From contig CATWQA010000017.1 of NCBI GenBank assembly GCA_958352815.1, positions 1 to 41,668 on the forward strand: DNA of 41,668 bases, in the 5' to 3' direction. Under the pieces are notes generated by a model. It saw only the letters and a list, made by a program, of their open reading frames with translations. It ran no database searches and was not told the DNA's origin. The position numbers and the translations under genes are program-made. Shown here one piece after another: positions 1 through 8,416 of the stretch. Within the stretch, counting starts at the first letter, position 1, and each line of letters opens with the position of its first letter. Source of the stretch: an uncultured Eubacteriales bacterium (lineage in GTDB: Bacteria > Bacillota > Clostridia > Monoglobales > Monoglobaceae).

Positions 1-769
1 TGCCGCCGTTTCCGTCATAGGTTACATTATACTTATTGCGGTCATAGTAGAGCTTTAGCACTGTTGTGCCGTCAGGAGCAATCTCGGAGGTCTCCAGCGT
101 TCCCTCTGCGCCCTTGTTCAACTCAAAGTGTTCAAAGGTCTTTTCCTCTGCTGTTACAGTTGCTCCTGTTATGCCCTCAAGATTTTCTGTTGCCTCGTTG
201 TTTATCTCATACTCTGTACCGTCAACGTTTTGCAGGTAATACTCAACCTTGTACTTTGTGTCGGTATTTCTCGTGTAGTAAACCTTCAGAACAAGACTTC
301 CGTCACCTGCTATAATACCGCTGAGCATTGAACCGCTTACAGTTTCATCAAGAGTGAAGCCCGGGAAGGTCTTTAACTCAGCCGTTGCATCCGTGTCGGT
401 GGTTCCTGCGTCGGTGTAGCCTGCGCTCTCGTCAATGTCAAAGCCTGTTTTCTCAAGATTTTCAAGGTAATACTCAACTCTGTACAGTGTGTCGGTGTTG
501 GGGCGGTACTGCGCGTATAGAGTTGTGTCCTTCTCAATCACAAAGGTCGCCGTACCTTCCCCGTTATATGTGATACCATTGCCATCAGGATCCGTATTCC
601 AATTTACAAATGTATAGCCCTCTTTTGCCGTATCGCCCTGATCCTTTACGGTAACTGTCGTGCCATGGTAATATGGGCTGTTCTCATCCGCAACAGAAGT
701 TGTGCCGCCGTTTCCGTCATAGGTTACATTATACTTATTGCGGTCATAGTAGAGCTTAAGCACTGTTGT
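1..769. repeat. Direct repeat inside the adhesin gene (1-67 and 703-769)
   Basis: Positions 1-67 and 703-769 are identical except for one base (position 56 against 758). They encode the same junction between a MucBP-like unit and an InlB B-type unit (LKLYYDRNKYNVTYDGNGG). The period of 702 bp is 234 codons, so the unit is duplicated in frame. Such repeats allow in-frame copy-number change by recombination and can collapse in short-read assembly. Confidence 0.85.
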
Positions 770-3478
770 ACTGTCGCCCTTAATAATATCGCTGATAACT
801 GTGCCCTCAACATCTTCGTTAAAGGTAAAGCCCTCATATGCCTTTGGCTCAGCTGTGGCAGTTTCCTCAGCCGTGCCCGGAAGCTCCTCTGTCTCAAACT
901 CGGTATATCCCTCGCCGTCAAGGTTCTGCAAATAGTGCTTTACCTTATATACGGAACCGTTTATTGCGGGCTCCCACTGAGCATAGAAGGTTGTATCCTC
1001 CTGAATGTTCGGATACGTATCGCCGCCGTTATAAGCTGTTCCGCCGCCGCCCGGCTCAGTGTTCCACTCCACAAAATCATAGCCCGCTTTTGTCGTTGAA
1101 GCACCGTCTGCGTCGGGAGCTTTAACAGATACATTTTCGTTCTTTTCGTATCCCACAGAGTCGGTAACGTTTGTTGTTCCGCCGTTTCCGTTATAGTATA
1201 CCCGCAGGAGAGGAGCGTTTGTTATGGCTTCAAGAACAACATTTCTCGCATCACCGGTTCCTACATAAACAGTACCGCTGTACAAGCTGTCGGCATCGCT
1301 TAAATATCCCTCCGCAGCCTTTGTTTCCACCAATTTATATGTTCTGTCCGCATTTAACAGGGTGAACTTTATCTGACCGTTTTCATCTGTTGTCCCTTTA
1401 TCAAAGAACGTTTCGGTAGCAGGGTTGGTGCTCTCGTCTAAAAGATAAAGCTCAAATTCCGCGCCCTTAATCTTTGTGCCCTCGTCCTTGGAGTTTACCT
1501 TTGTTAGGGTAATAGAGCCTTTTCTGCTGAGCGTACCGGTTGCGCCGCCTTCGGTTGAGATGCCGCTCTGTCTTCTTGAAGCAGTAACATCCGTGTTGTC
1601 GATGGTTATGTTATTTTGGTAAGCGGACTTTGTCGTATCCACTATATCGACCGTATATTCTATATACAGGGGTGTGCTGTCGGGAACCGTGAGCCTAAAG
1701 GAATTTGCGTCAAGTCCTAAATCGGACTCGGCTTTTCTGTTGTATAAAACAGAATAATTAAGCTTCTCAGCGCCCTTTGTTATATCGCCGTCTTCCCCGA
1801 CAACTCCTCTGTATACGCATATTGTCGCAACGTCAAGACATACGCCGCATTGACTGTCAAGAGCGTCTGTAAGCGTGATAGTATTACCGTCGGAATATTT
1901 TATTCCCGCGCTGTTAAGCTTTACGGTATAGGTTATGGTTCCTGAATCCTTGTCATAGGAAGAGGTTTTTCCCATGGGATTTTCAATAACGCAATCCTCG
2001 CTTGACGTTACAATCTCCTCTTTGCCTGTGCCGGGATCCGTGTATGTAAGCTTAGCGCTGTTGGTCACAGTGGTCTGTGGCTTCGTCTTTAACTGACCTT
2101 CGTTGATAACATCGGTATCAACAAAAGTATCAAAGTAGACCGTGCTTTCGCAGTCGCTTGAGAAGTCCGTATCTGTAATCCGGAGCTGCTTTTCGGTGCT
2201 CTGATTTCTGCCGTCATCCGCAAGGGATGTTTCCCCCAGCATGACGCTGCTTGTATCAAGAGTAAGACCGGTAGGCATATCGTCCGTCAATTCAACGCCC
2301 GTCAGTGCAGTTTCGTTGTGGTTCACAACAATTTTCCATGACGCCGTCTTTGTTTCATAGTTATATGAAACAAGAGTTTTTTCAAGCATTTTACTGGTAT
2401 ATGAGGCAGTTGCGTTAACCTCTACATCTGATGGTAAATTTCTGTTTGTACCATATACGCTGTCTGTTGTAATCGTGGCATAATTGTATATGGTTGTTCT
2501 TTTGTTAACACCGTAAACATCGGGATTGGTAAGCTCGGTGACAACATCTATATACCTTGTCTCCGTGCCCGAACCGATTATTTCAAATATTACATAAGCC
2601 GCCCCATCTTTGTCCATGGTTTCAGTATCGTCCGATGTATAATATTTTATTGTCATACTGTCATCAGTGGTTCCGTCAGGTCTGATACACTGAGCTGACA
2701 CAAATTTTGTAGGGCTGCCGCCCCTGCCCTTGCTCAGATTTTCTCTTACGACTATTTTATCAAAGTCTGTGCGGTTGCTTTCGGTTTCATTTCCGTTTAC
2801 GGTTATTCTCCAGCTAATCTGATGGCTTGCGTAGTTGGTTTTTACCCTCTTTTTTGTGATAAGATTTGACGGCACTTCGGCATTTTTCTTGAACTCAGGC
2901 AATTCATACTCACCGTGGCCGTCTCCAAAATCAACTGTAAGCCAAACGGTGTTTCCAAGCTCAATGCCGCCGGTTTTGAAATAGTCCGCGTCAACCTCTG
3001 TCACATATTCAATTTTAACTGCGTCTGTAATGCCCGTTAAATCAAAGGACATTTCCATATAACCATCAACAGATGAAGGAACAACCGCCGTATTGCTCAG
3101 TGTTGCCGAGCCTGATATAATACGAGGTTCACCCTGCAGCTCCAAGAACTTCGTGTATCGGTCATGCACCGTCACAGAGCTTACCGAGCGTTGATTAGGC
3201 ATAATCTCCAGCGTCCACGTAATAGTGTTGCCCTCCAGCTTGTAGTCCTTAATCACCCATTCGGGCTTAACGGGCACCTCCGCTGTTTTTTCTCCTATAT
3301 TGTCTGCCTCGCTGTCCAAAAGTCTTGCCGTGTTGCTAATGACTGTCTCGTCGGTTTTGAACGTCTTTTCGTCCTCGCCGTCATAATAAACGCTGTCGGC
3401 AGTCTTTGTTTTATATGTTATAACATACTCGGTATTTGCCTTAATACCGTCCGTGGCGCCAAAATCATATGTAAGAGT
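1..3478 (-). pseudogene. Distal part of a broken repeat-rich surface adhesin (runs off the left edge)
   Basis: I translated the minus strand from 3478 to about 660 codon by codon, and the left-edge segment is in the same frame. It is open throughout and continues the frame of the secreted protein that starts at 4252; only the TAA at 3479-3481 separates them. In order it shows four more adhesin-type repeats marked by ITWT/ISWR/ASWK/ITYT motifs (near 3210, 2810, 2335 and 1940). A SpaA/prealbumin-like domain follows (about 1530-1290, with GAEFELY and VETKAAEGY). The rest is alternating InlB B-type repeats (YDGNGG to YAQW, near 1195-970, 735-510 and 30) and MucBP-like units (YKVKHYLQN, YRVEYYLEN). 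The C-terminus, where an LPXTG or other anchor would lie, is outside the window. The role is inferred to be cell-surface adhesion. There is no plausible internal start with a ribosome binding site, so this part needs readthrough or is dead. Confidence 0.75.
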
Positions 3479-4252
3479 TTATACACCCTCATCCGAAGCC
3501 GTGACTGATACCGTCTTGTCATCTCCGTCTATTTGGAATGAGCCTTCAACATAGGTCTGATACTCGTCCAGGGTGTCGGCAAGAGATACCTGCTTCATTC
3601 CGCCATTACCTTTGATTTTTACCGTCCACGTAATAATACCGTCATAGTATACGCCGTCTTTGCTGACAATCTCCGGCGGCGTATCGGCAGGAGCGGGCTT
3701 GTTGTCGCCCACGGTAATATTTACCGTTTTCGTAGCGCTGATGTCCAGCGTAACCGTTTCTTTGTTGCCGACTGCGTCCTCGTCAAGCTTGCAGATAAAA
3801 TAAACCTCGGCGTCTATCTCGGCTCCTTCTTCTATAAAGCTCAAAAACTGCTTTTTTTGCTCTGCCGTCATTTTAAACGTTGCCTTGTTTCCATTGATTA
3901 TTATTGAAGCGTATGGTATAGCCGTTCCATCTTCATCAACGGAAATCTCATGTTCTCCGTCTGAATCGCTTAAAACGAGATTTGTAGGCATAACTATCTC
4001 TTCAATATAATCATTTCCGTCATCTACAATAATCCCATCATCGGGCGGAAAAGTGAGCTTGTATTTGGCAGTAAGCTCATCATCAAAATATATTTCGTCG
4101 CCCTCGCTTACCGTCGTTCCGTTCTCTCCCTCGGTTGTAAGGTTGACAAGCTCCCAAAGACCGCCGATGCCTCCCGGCGCCGCAAAGGACGCCTGAGGCG
4201 CAAAGCCTATGACCATTACCATTGAAAGTATAAGTGATACTATTTTTTTCAT
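3479..4252 (-). CDS. N-terminal part of secreted repeat adhesin, ending at a premature TAA
   Basis: The protein starts at ATG 4252, preceded by GGAGG at good spacing. The first residues form a signal peptide (MKK, a hydrophobic run to about residue 20, then SFAA). An upstream in-frame start at 4378 would overlap rpmF and add a charged non-secretory leader, so I reject it. The 257-residue product contains an acidic N-terminal domain and the first adhesin-type repeat (IITWTVKIKGNGG, about residues 200-212). It then stops at TAA 3479-3481 in the middle of that repeat. The next in-frame residues, TLTYDFGATDG, continue the fold, so the ancestral codon was probably a Tyr codon (TAT or TAC). The rpmF terminator lies just upstream, so the gene is probably transcribed separately, but I see no good promoter. 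Confidence 0.7.
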   Translation of the reverse strand: MKKIVSLILSMVMVIGFAPQASFAAPGGIGGLWELVNLTTEGENGTTVSEGDEIYFDDELTAKYKLTFPPDDGIIVDDGNDYIEEIVMPTNLVLSDSDGEHEISVDEDGTAIPYASIIINGNKATFKMTAEQKKQFLSFIEEGAEIDAEVYFICKLDEDAVGNKETVTLDISATKTVNITVGDNKPAPADTPPEIVSKDGVYYDGIITWTVKIKGNGGMKQVSLADTLDEYQTYVEGSFQIDGDDKTVSVTASDEGV

Positions 4253-4285
4253 AATAGTCCTCCCCATCATATTTTTGATTTTGAC

Positions 4286-4318
4286 AAAAATAAAACGCCG
4301 TGCACAATAAACACGGCG
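4286..4318 (-). terminator. Rho-independent terminator after rpmF
   Basis: On the minus strand CGCCGTG (4318-4312) pairs with CACGGCG (4302-4296), followed by TTTTATTTTT. It lies 15 bp after the rpmF stop and before the adhesin start, so it separates the two units. Confidence 0.8.
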
Positions 4319-4332
4319 CAGCACTGCGAAAA

Positions 4333-4512
4333 TTAGTCGGCAACAGAAATAACTTCCTTGCCCTTGTAGGTTCCGCAAGCCTTACATACTCTGTGTGAAA
4401 GCTTCAAAGCTCCGCACTGAGGGCACTCTACCATACCGGGTACGGTAAGCTTCCAGTTTGCTCTTCTCTTATCTCTTCTTGCTTTAGATGTTTTTCCCTT
4501 TGGTACTGCCAT
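4333..4512 (-). CDS. rpmF: 50S ribosomal protein bL32
   Basis: This 59-residue protein of the large ribosomal subunit begins MAVPKGKTSKARRDKRR, the family signature. It has a four-cysteine zinc ribbon made of CPQCG and CKACG pairs, so this is the zinc-binding (C+) form of bL32. The start at 4512 fits the family N-terminus and has AGAGGTG upstream; an in-frame ATG at 4533 would add seven atypical residues. It follows yceD by 78 bp and shares its promoter, the usual bacterial arrangement. A terminator lies directly downstream. Confidence 0.97.
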   Translation of the reverse strand: MAVPKGKTSKARRDKRRANWKLTVPGMVECPQCGALKLSHRVCKACGTYKGKEVISVAD

Positions 4513-4590
4513 TTGTATCACACCTCTTTCCAATTCATTGTGAATTTATGAAACAGCAAAATGCTGCATTTTCTACTATATTAATATATA

Positions 4591-5094
4591 CTAATTCAAG
4601 TTAAGACTGTCAAGAATATCAAACCGAGGGTCGGTCACATCTCTGCTGCAGTCGCAGCTTCCGTTATTAAGGTTTTTTCCGCACTCGGGGCAAATTCCCT
4701 TGCAGTCCTCGCTGCACAAATGCTTTCCGGGCAGGCTCACAACCAAGTTGGAATACACATGCTCGTCAAGGCCGATTACGTCTCCCGAAAAATAAATTAC
4801 ATCCGGGTTCTCGGTATCTTCATCAGAAGCTCCCTGCTCCTTAAACCTTTCCTCTATGTCGAACTCAACTGTGCGCTCGTACTCCTCCGCACACCTGTCG
4901 CACACAAACACAAGCTCCGCTTCACCCTTAAGATCAAGCTCCAGGGTTCCGCCGAAGTTCCTAAGCTCCCCTTTAAGCCTAACGGGCGAGACAATCCTAA
5001 AATCATCCTCAGGGTCGCCGGGAATGGTTATTTCACAGTCGATGGGAACAGCCTTTCCCTCATAATTCTTAACAGACGCTACATTTATATCCAT
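4591..5094 (-). CDS. yceD: YceD/DUF177 family protein
   Basis: This 167-residue protein matches the YceD (DUF177) family, which sits next to rpmF across bacteria and is linked to 23S rRNA accumulation or ribosome assembly. Visible features are a CDRC pair at residues 65-68 and a C-terminal cysteine-rich segment (C127, C131, CPEC at 135-138, CDC at 147-149), consistent with metal binding in Gram-positive members. The pairing with rpmF is the strongest support. A near-consensus promoter lies at 5138-5166. The exact biochemical role of the family is unsettled. Confidence 0.88.
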   Translation of the reverse strand: MDINVASVKNYEGKAVPIDCEITIPGDPEDDFRIVSPVRLKGELRNFGGTLELDLKGEAELVFVCDRCAEEYERTVEFDIEERFKEQGASDEDTENPDVIYFSGDVIGLDEHVYSNLVVSLPGKHLCSEDCKGICPECGKNLNNGSCDCSRDVTDPRFDILDSLNLN

Positions 5095-5137
5095 TTTTGT
5101 CTCCTATATACAGGCAAAACACAAACAGACAGCGACT

Positions 5138-5166
5138 ATTATAACTAATCACAGTCTGTTTGTCAA
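5138..5166 (-). promoter_or_regulatory. Promoter of yceD-rpmF
   Basis: TTGACA (5166-5161), a 17-bp spacer and TATAAT (5143-5138) on the minus strand are a perfect vegetative consensus. The predicted 5' UTR is about 40 nt. Confidence 0.88.
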
Positions 5167-5205
5167 TATCTTTTTACAAATTTCTAAAAAAATATTAAAT
5201 CTTAA

Positions 5206-5412
5206 TTACTTTGACGCCAAATAACTGTTAATCTTGTCGACAAGCTCGTCACAGCTAACGCCGTGCACCATACAAGCCTGCTCAATGCTCTCGCCGCTTG
5301 ATGAAGGGCAGCCCAGGCAGTGCATACCAATCTGCAGGAAGAAATCCGCAGTGCCCGGATCCATTCTCAAAACGTCCATAATAATTGTATCTTTTGTAAC
5401 TTGATTTGCCAT
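5206..5412 (-). CDS. DUF1858 domain protein (CxxC redox-type)
   Basis: This 68-residue protein is one DUF1858-type domain, the fold found at the N-terminus of ScdA/RIC-like proteins and described as a hybrid-cluster-protein-associated disulfide domain. The diagnostic MHCLGCPSS motif places a CxxC at residues 32-35; further cysteines are C47 and C54. It begins with ATG 5412 after AAAGGAG. It is likely a small cytoplasmic redox or iron-sulfur-related protein, but no substrate can be assigned. It has its own promoter at 5494-5522 and no obvious operon partner. Confidence 0.88.
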   Translation of the reverse strand: MANQVTKDTIIMDVLRMDPGTADFFLQIGMHCLGCPSSSGESIEQACMVHGVSCDELVDKINSYLASK

Positions 5413-5493
5413 AATTAACTCCTTTCAATTCCTATTAAATAGGTTCCGACAGGAAACCATACCGCCTCCCAAACATAAGAGGCATCTCTCTAG

Positions 5494-5522
5494 ATTATAA
5501 CTTATATTTTCCTAAAAATCAA
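5494..5522 (-). promoter_or_regulatory. Promoter of the DUF1858 gene
   Basis: TTGATT (5522-5517), a 17-bp spacer and TATAAT (5499-5494) lie on the minus strand, giving a 5' UTR of about 75 nt. It overlaps the end of the intergenic space after the lipoprotein gene. Confidence 0.72.
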
Positions 5523-5530
5523 GTATTATT

Positions 5531-6064
5531 TTAAAATTTTTCGTCCGCGTCAACTAACACTTTTTCCCACATGGAATGGATAATAGTGTCTGCGTCCTTA
5601 TACTCCGCCGCCTTTGAGTGTAATTCCGAAAAGTCTCCGTTATCGGCTGCCGCAACTCTGTCCTCAAAGCCCTCCATAATCTTGTACAGCGTGCCCACCG
5701 TCTGGGTCAGCTCCTGATGAAACTCCATGTCGTCCTCACCGCACAGCATTTGCGCCGCACTAAGCTCGTTATACCAGCGTTTCGCATTTTCATAGCCTTT
5801 TTCATAAAGCGCCTTCCACTCGCCGTAATTTGCGTCGTTTATGTCCGCAACGCCGTTTAAAATCGAATCCATATCGCCGTCAATAAAATCAGTCACCTCA
5901 GAGGTGTATGACTTTACATAGTCGCCGTACTTAGCTGTCAGCACGTTATCTGTAGCGACAGGCTCCGAGGTTGTTGCCTGCTCACTGCTGCCGCAGGCGC
6001 TGAGAGCCGAAACCGCCAAAACAGCAGCCGCCGATACAGCAGCTAGTCTCTTTACATATTTCAT
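5531..6064 (-). CDS. Lipoprotein of unknown function
   Basis: The 177-residue product begins with a charged MKYVKR stretch and an alanine-rich hydrophobic segment ending in the lipobox LSAC, with the lipidated cysteine at residue 24. The mature part is acidic and looks mostly helical, without a catalytic motif I recognise. It is probably anchored on the outer face of the membrane. It follows the acyltransferase gene by 26 bp and is likely the last gene of the thioesterase-acyltransferase-lipoprotein operon. No function is assigned. Confidence 0.85.
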   Translation of the reverse strand: MKYVKRLAAVSAAAVLAVSALSACGSSEQATTSEPVATDNVLTAKYGDYVKSYTSEVTDFIDGDMDSILNGVADINDANYGEWKALYEKGYENAKRWYNELSAAQMLCGEDDMEFHQELTQTVGTLYKIMEGFEDRVAAADNGDFSELHSKAAEYKDADTIIHSMWEKVLVDADEKF

Positions 6065-6090
6065 AATATCAAAACCTTTCTGTAATTATT

Positions 6091-7167
6091 TTAACCCTTT
6101 TTCCTGATTTTCTTACTCACAAATCCAAATCCCTGCTTTATCAGCCACCACAGCATCCAGAACAAAATCGGAACTATGTAAGCCGCAAGGGAAACATACA
6201 AAAACCTTGTAGGCAAATCGCTTATTCCCCGCTCTGTTATAAGATAGTCATTGAGCCATAATATAACCAGGCAGTGGGACAGGTATATGTTGTAGCTCTC
6301 GGAATCTAAACATTTTGTAAACCAAGATATCTTCTTCTTTTTCTCGCAGATTAGGCTGAACACCATAAAGAAGAAGATAATCGCCGATGTGCAATACAGA
6401 ATATGTACTTCCTCCATCCAGCCTGCGGTGGTATTAAACGTCTCATAGGCAAGGAAAATATCCAGAACCGCCGACATTAAAAACAATACGGTGACGGCGG
6501 CCTTTTTGTTTAAGACCATTTCCTTAAAGGTCTTGTAATTCATTCCCACATAGCAGCCGAAAACCCAATAGAATAAATACTTTGTAAAAATCACGTCGCC
6601 GTACTCAAACTCATAGGCGGGAGCGATCACATTCAACATATTGTGAAGATTAAAGCCGAACACAATCGAGACCAAAATCGAAAATGCCACTCCCACAGCC
6701 GGATTAACCCGCCTGAGCCCAAAATTCCACAGCGGCATCAGCAGGTAAAACTGAACTATTATAATAACAAAGTAAAAATGCCCTACCAAGTCACCCCGCA
6801 GCCATGAATGAACAAGACGATCCCAAGAGAACTCAAAGTAGTGATGATCCACGAAAAACATCATGAATATAACCACCCACAGCATATAGGGAATGATTAC
6901 CCGTTTTATTCTGCCCCTGTAAAATTTAGGATAGTTAATCCGTCTGTCGGTCAGAAACAGCTTAACGCCGCTCATGAAAATAAACGCGGGCACCACAAAG
7001 GAGCTGAACCGCCACGGTATAAATACTCTGTCAAATATTGCCTCACCGACGCCTGTTTCCCCAATGGGGACGGAGGCGCAGTGAATAAAAATCACTAACA
7101 TCGCGCAGAAAATATTCATAAAAGATATTTCAAACTTAGGTATTCTGCGCGCCATTTGTTTGTTCAT
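6091..7167 (-). CDS. Acyltransferase 3 family membrane protein
   Basis: The 358-residue protein has about ten predicted membrane segments and the family's N-terminal pattern: a first helix with FIHCASVPIG (His29), then a positively charged cytoplasmic loop (FYRGRIKRVIIPY). This is the acyltransferase 3 (OafA/WecH-like) family, which moves O-acyl groups onto sugars of the envelope. The substrate cannot be read from the sequence. It lies 23 bp after the thioesterase gene, which hints at acyl-CoA-related work but proves nothing. ATG 7167 has GAGGGTG upstream. Confidence 0.9.
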   Translation of the reverse strand: MNKQMARRIPKFEISFMNIFCAMLVIFIHCASVPIGETGVGEAIFDRVFIPWRFSSFVVPAFIFMSGVKLFLTDRRINYPKFYRGRIKRVIIPYMLWVVIFMMFFVDHHYFEFSWDRLVHSWLRGDLVGHFYFVIIIVQFYLLMPLWNFGLRRVNPAVGVAFSILVSIVFGFNLHNMLNVIAPAYEFEYGDVIFTKYLFYWVFGCYVGMNYKTFKEMVLNKKAAVTVLFLMSAVLDIFLAYETFNTTAGWMEEVHILYCTSAIIFFFMVFSLICEKKKKISWFTKCLDSESYNIYLSHCLVILWLNDYLITERGISDLPTRFLYVSLAAYIVPILFWMLWWLIKQGFGFVSKKIRKKG

Positions 7168-7190
7168 ATAAACACCCTCACCCGGAAGCT

Positions 7191-7679
7191 CTAACCCGCA
7201 TTTATTTTCCTGCGCTCATCCCTGAGCACCTTGCGGCGTTCCGCCAGCTCCCACTCCATTCTCTCCTCGTCGGTTTCGAGCACAAGCCCCGGCACCTCGG
7301 TGGGCTTCTCGTCCTCATCCAGAGCAACCATTACCAGATACGCCTTGTTAATGGTGTGCTTCATGCCGCTGAGCTCCTCAACCAGAGTGCGCACGCAAAC
7401 CTCCATTGAGGTTCTGCCCACATGGGTCACCTTTCCCTCAAGGACCACCGTGTCGTTGGGATAGGCAGGGGCGCGGAAGCACAGGGTGTCCACCATGGCG
7501 GTGGTAACCTTGCAGCCGCTGTGACGGCGGGCAACAATCCCTGCCACCGTGTCAATCCACTCCATGAGCCGACCTCCGAACAGTCTGCCGTAACCGTTAA
7601 GGTCGGGAGATGTAATCATATGCGCCTGCTCCGTATAAGAATAGGAAACAGGTCTTTCCTTTACAACCGGTTTTGCCAT
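7191..7679 (-). CDS. Acyl-CoA thioesterase, hotdog fold
   Basis: The 162-residue protein fits the YciA/cytosolic acyl-CoA hydrolase group: LNGYGRLFGGRLMEWID (residues 28-43) is the conserved helix-start pattern, followed by VDTLCFRAPAYPNDTV and VTHVGRTSMEV strands. It would hydrolyse acyl-CoA thioesters in the cytoplasm; chain length preference is unknown. It is the first gene of a three-gene unit with a consensus promoter at 7726-7754. ATG 7679 is preceded by AAGGGAAG. Confidence 0.9.
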   Translation of the reverse strand: MAKPVVKERPVSYSYTEQAHMITSPDLNGYGRLFGGRLMEWIDTVAGIVARRHSGCKVTTAMVDTLCFRAPAYPNDTVVLEGKVTHVGRTSMEVCVRTLVEELSGMKHTINKAYLVMVALDEDEKPTEVPGLVLETDEERMEWELAERRKVLRDERRKINAG

Positions 7680-7725
7680 TTTTCACACTTCCCTTACTAT
7701 ATTAATGGCATAATCTAATATTTTC

Positions 7726-7754
7726 ATTATACCATTTTCAGCGGGAATTATCAA
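7726..7754 (-). promoter_or_regulatory. Promoter of the thioesterase operon
   Basis: TTGATA (7754-7749), a 17-bp spacer and TATAAT (7731-7726) lie on the minus strand. This promoter is divergent from the plus-strand promoter at 7783-7811, with 28 bp between the two -35 boxes. Confidence 0.83.
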
Positions 7755-7782
7755 CTGTTGTAATCTTTTTGTTAAAATCCTA

Positions 7783-7811
7783 TTGACAAACTTTTCCGCC
7801 TGTGCTAGAAT
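7783..7811 (+). promoter_or_regulatory. Plus-strand promoter without an obvious gene
   Basis: TTGACA (7783-7788), a 17-bp spacer and TAGAAT (7806-7811) form a near-consensus promoter. A dyad, CTAAC-AGT-GTTAG (7814-7826), covers the expected start point and looks like an operator. The next real gene in this direction is htpG, 600 bp away, and the gap holds only hairpin repeats. Confidence 0.72.
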
Positions 7812-7865
7812 ACCTAACAGTGTTAGATATTTTAAAGTTGTAGTGGGCGGTCTCCCGAACGCCCA

Positions 7866-7996
7866 TTCGCCCCGTTCGTAAAACGGGGAATGCAAGCACG
7901 GCAGGTCGGGTGTAACCCAACATCAAAGATGTTGGGTTACAGGCGACACGTAAGGCGCGCAGGCGTGGATATATTACTAATTATCCCATATAATTT
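7866..7996 (+). repeat. Interspersed hairpin repeat, copy A1 (partial)
   Basis: This copy holds hairpin 7870-7888 (CCCCGTT/AACGGGG), the conserved spacer GCAAGCACGG (7892-7901), a 12-bp perfect stem at 7912-7940, the conserved GGCGCGCAG (7954-7962) and CCCATATAATTT (7985-7996). The spacers match copies B and D, but the hairpins have different sequence. Confidence 0.75.
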
Positions 7997-8030
7997 ATAT
8001 TCTTTTATTGGTATATCTATCGTCGAGCCC

Positions 8031-8345
8031 AGTTCCGCCCGCCAGACCCGGGCGGGGTCGCTTTGCCCTCCGGGGAAACCGATTGGGGCTCACGCCCCAA
8101 ACCCCAACAAAATTTTGATAAAGACTTTGACGACATTGCCGCATCGTCGCATTATGTCATCGTTGCGTCACCTTGCCTGCTCGGCAAGGCTGCGCTTTTG
8201 CTGACATATGCTCCTCTATCCCCAAAAATCTTCGATTTTTCGGGAGCCCTGCCCGCCCCGGCGCTTGGGGAGGAGGGCGGCAAGCGCAACGGGGCGGGCG
8301 ACAGGCAATATTATCAAATTTGTATAAAATTACATGGAAATAGCA
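8031..8345 (+). repeat. Interspersed hairpin repeat, copy A2
   Basis: A lead module with small hairpins (8040-8110) resembles 22255-22310. Then come the shared end ATTTTGATAAAGACTTTG (8112-8129, one mismatch) and a nested hairpin 8154-8207. The 17-mer AAAAATCTTCGATTTTT (8224-8240) follows, and a GC-rich stem-loop at 8251-8300. The right flank (about 8312-8345) resembles that of copy C. It runs up to the htpG leader. Confidence 0.78.
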
Positions 8346-8379
8346 TAAAAGTAAATCACTGCATAATAAAAGAAATTTT

Positions 8380-8396
8380 AAAAATCGAAGATTTTT
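8380..8396 (+). promoter_or_regulatory. 17-bp near-palindrome in the htpG leader
   Basis: AAAAATCGAAGATTTTT lies 5 bp before the htpG ribosome binding site. The same 17-mer, in either orientation, is the core of hairpins in repeat copies A2, B, C and D. In RNA it would form a 7-bp stem (AAAAATC/GATTTTT). Confidence 0.6.
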
Positions 8397-8416
8397 ATAA
8401 AAAAGGAGAAATATAT

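Noticed and set aside
3479..3481. Stop-codon reassignment or recoding at the adhesin TAA
   Set aside because: TAA ends several neighbouring genes normally (for example htpG and the SDR gene), and there is no sign of a recoding signal.
4253..4378. Start of the adhesin at 4378
   Set aside because: It would overlap rpmF and place a charged leader before the clear signal peptide at 4252.
7683..7895. A 70-codon minus-strand ORF upstream of the thioesterase
   Set aside because: It covers two divergent promoters and repeat sequence, and the product has no protein-like features.
7840..8310. CRISPR array from repeated palindromes
   Set aside because: Repeat units are not evenly spaced or identical, spacers are not unique sequences, and no cas gene is present.
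8063..8416. An N-terminal extension of htpG by 118 codons
   Set aside because: The extension is translated repeat DNA; the family N-terminus and a good ribosome binding site place the start at 8417.
7812..8416. CIRCE or CtsR operator for htpG
   Set aside because: Neither TTAGCACTC-N9-GAGTGCTAA nor tandem GGTCAAA motifs could be found.
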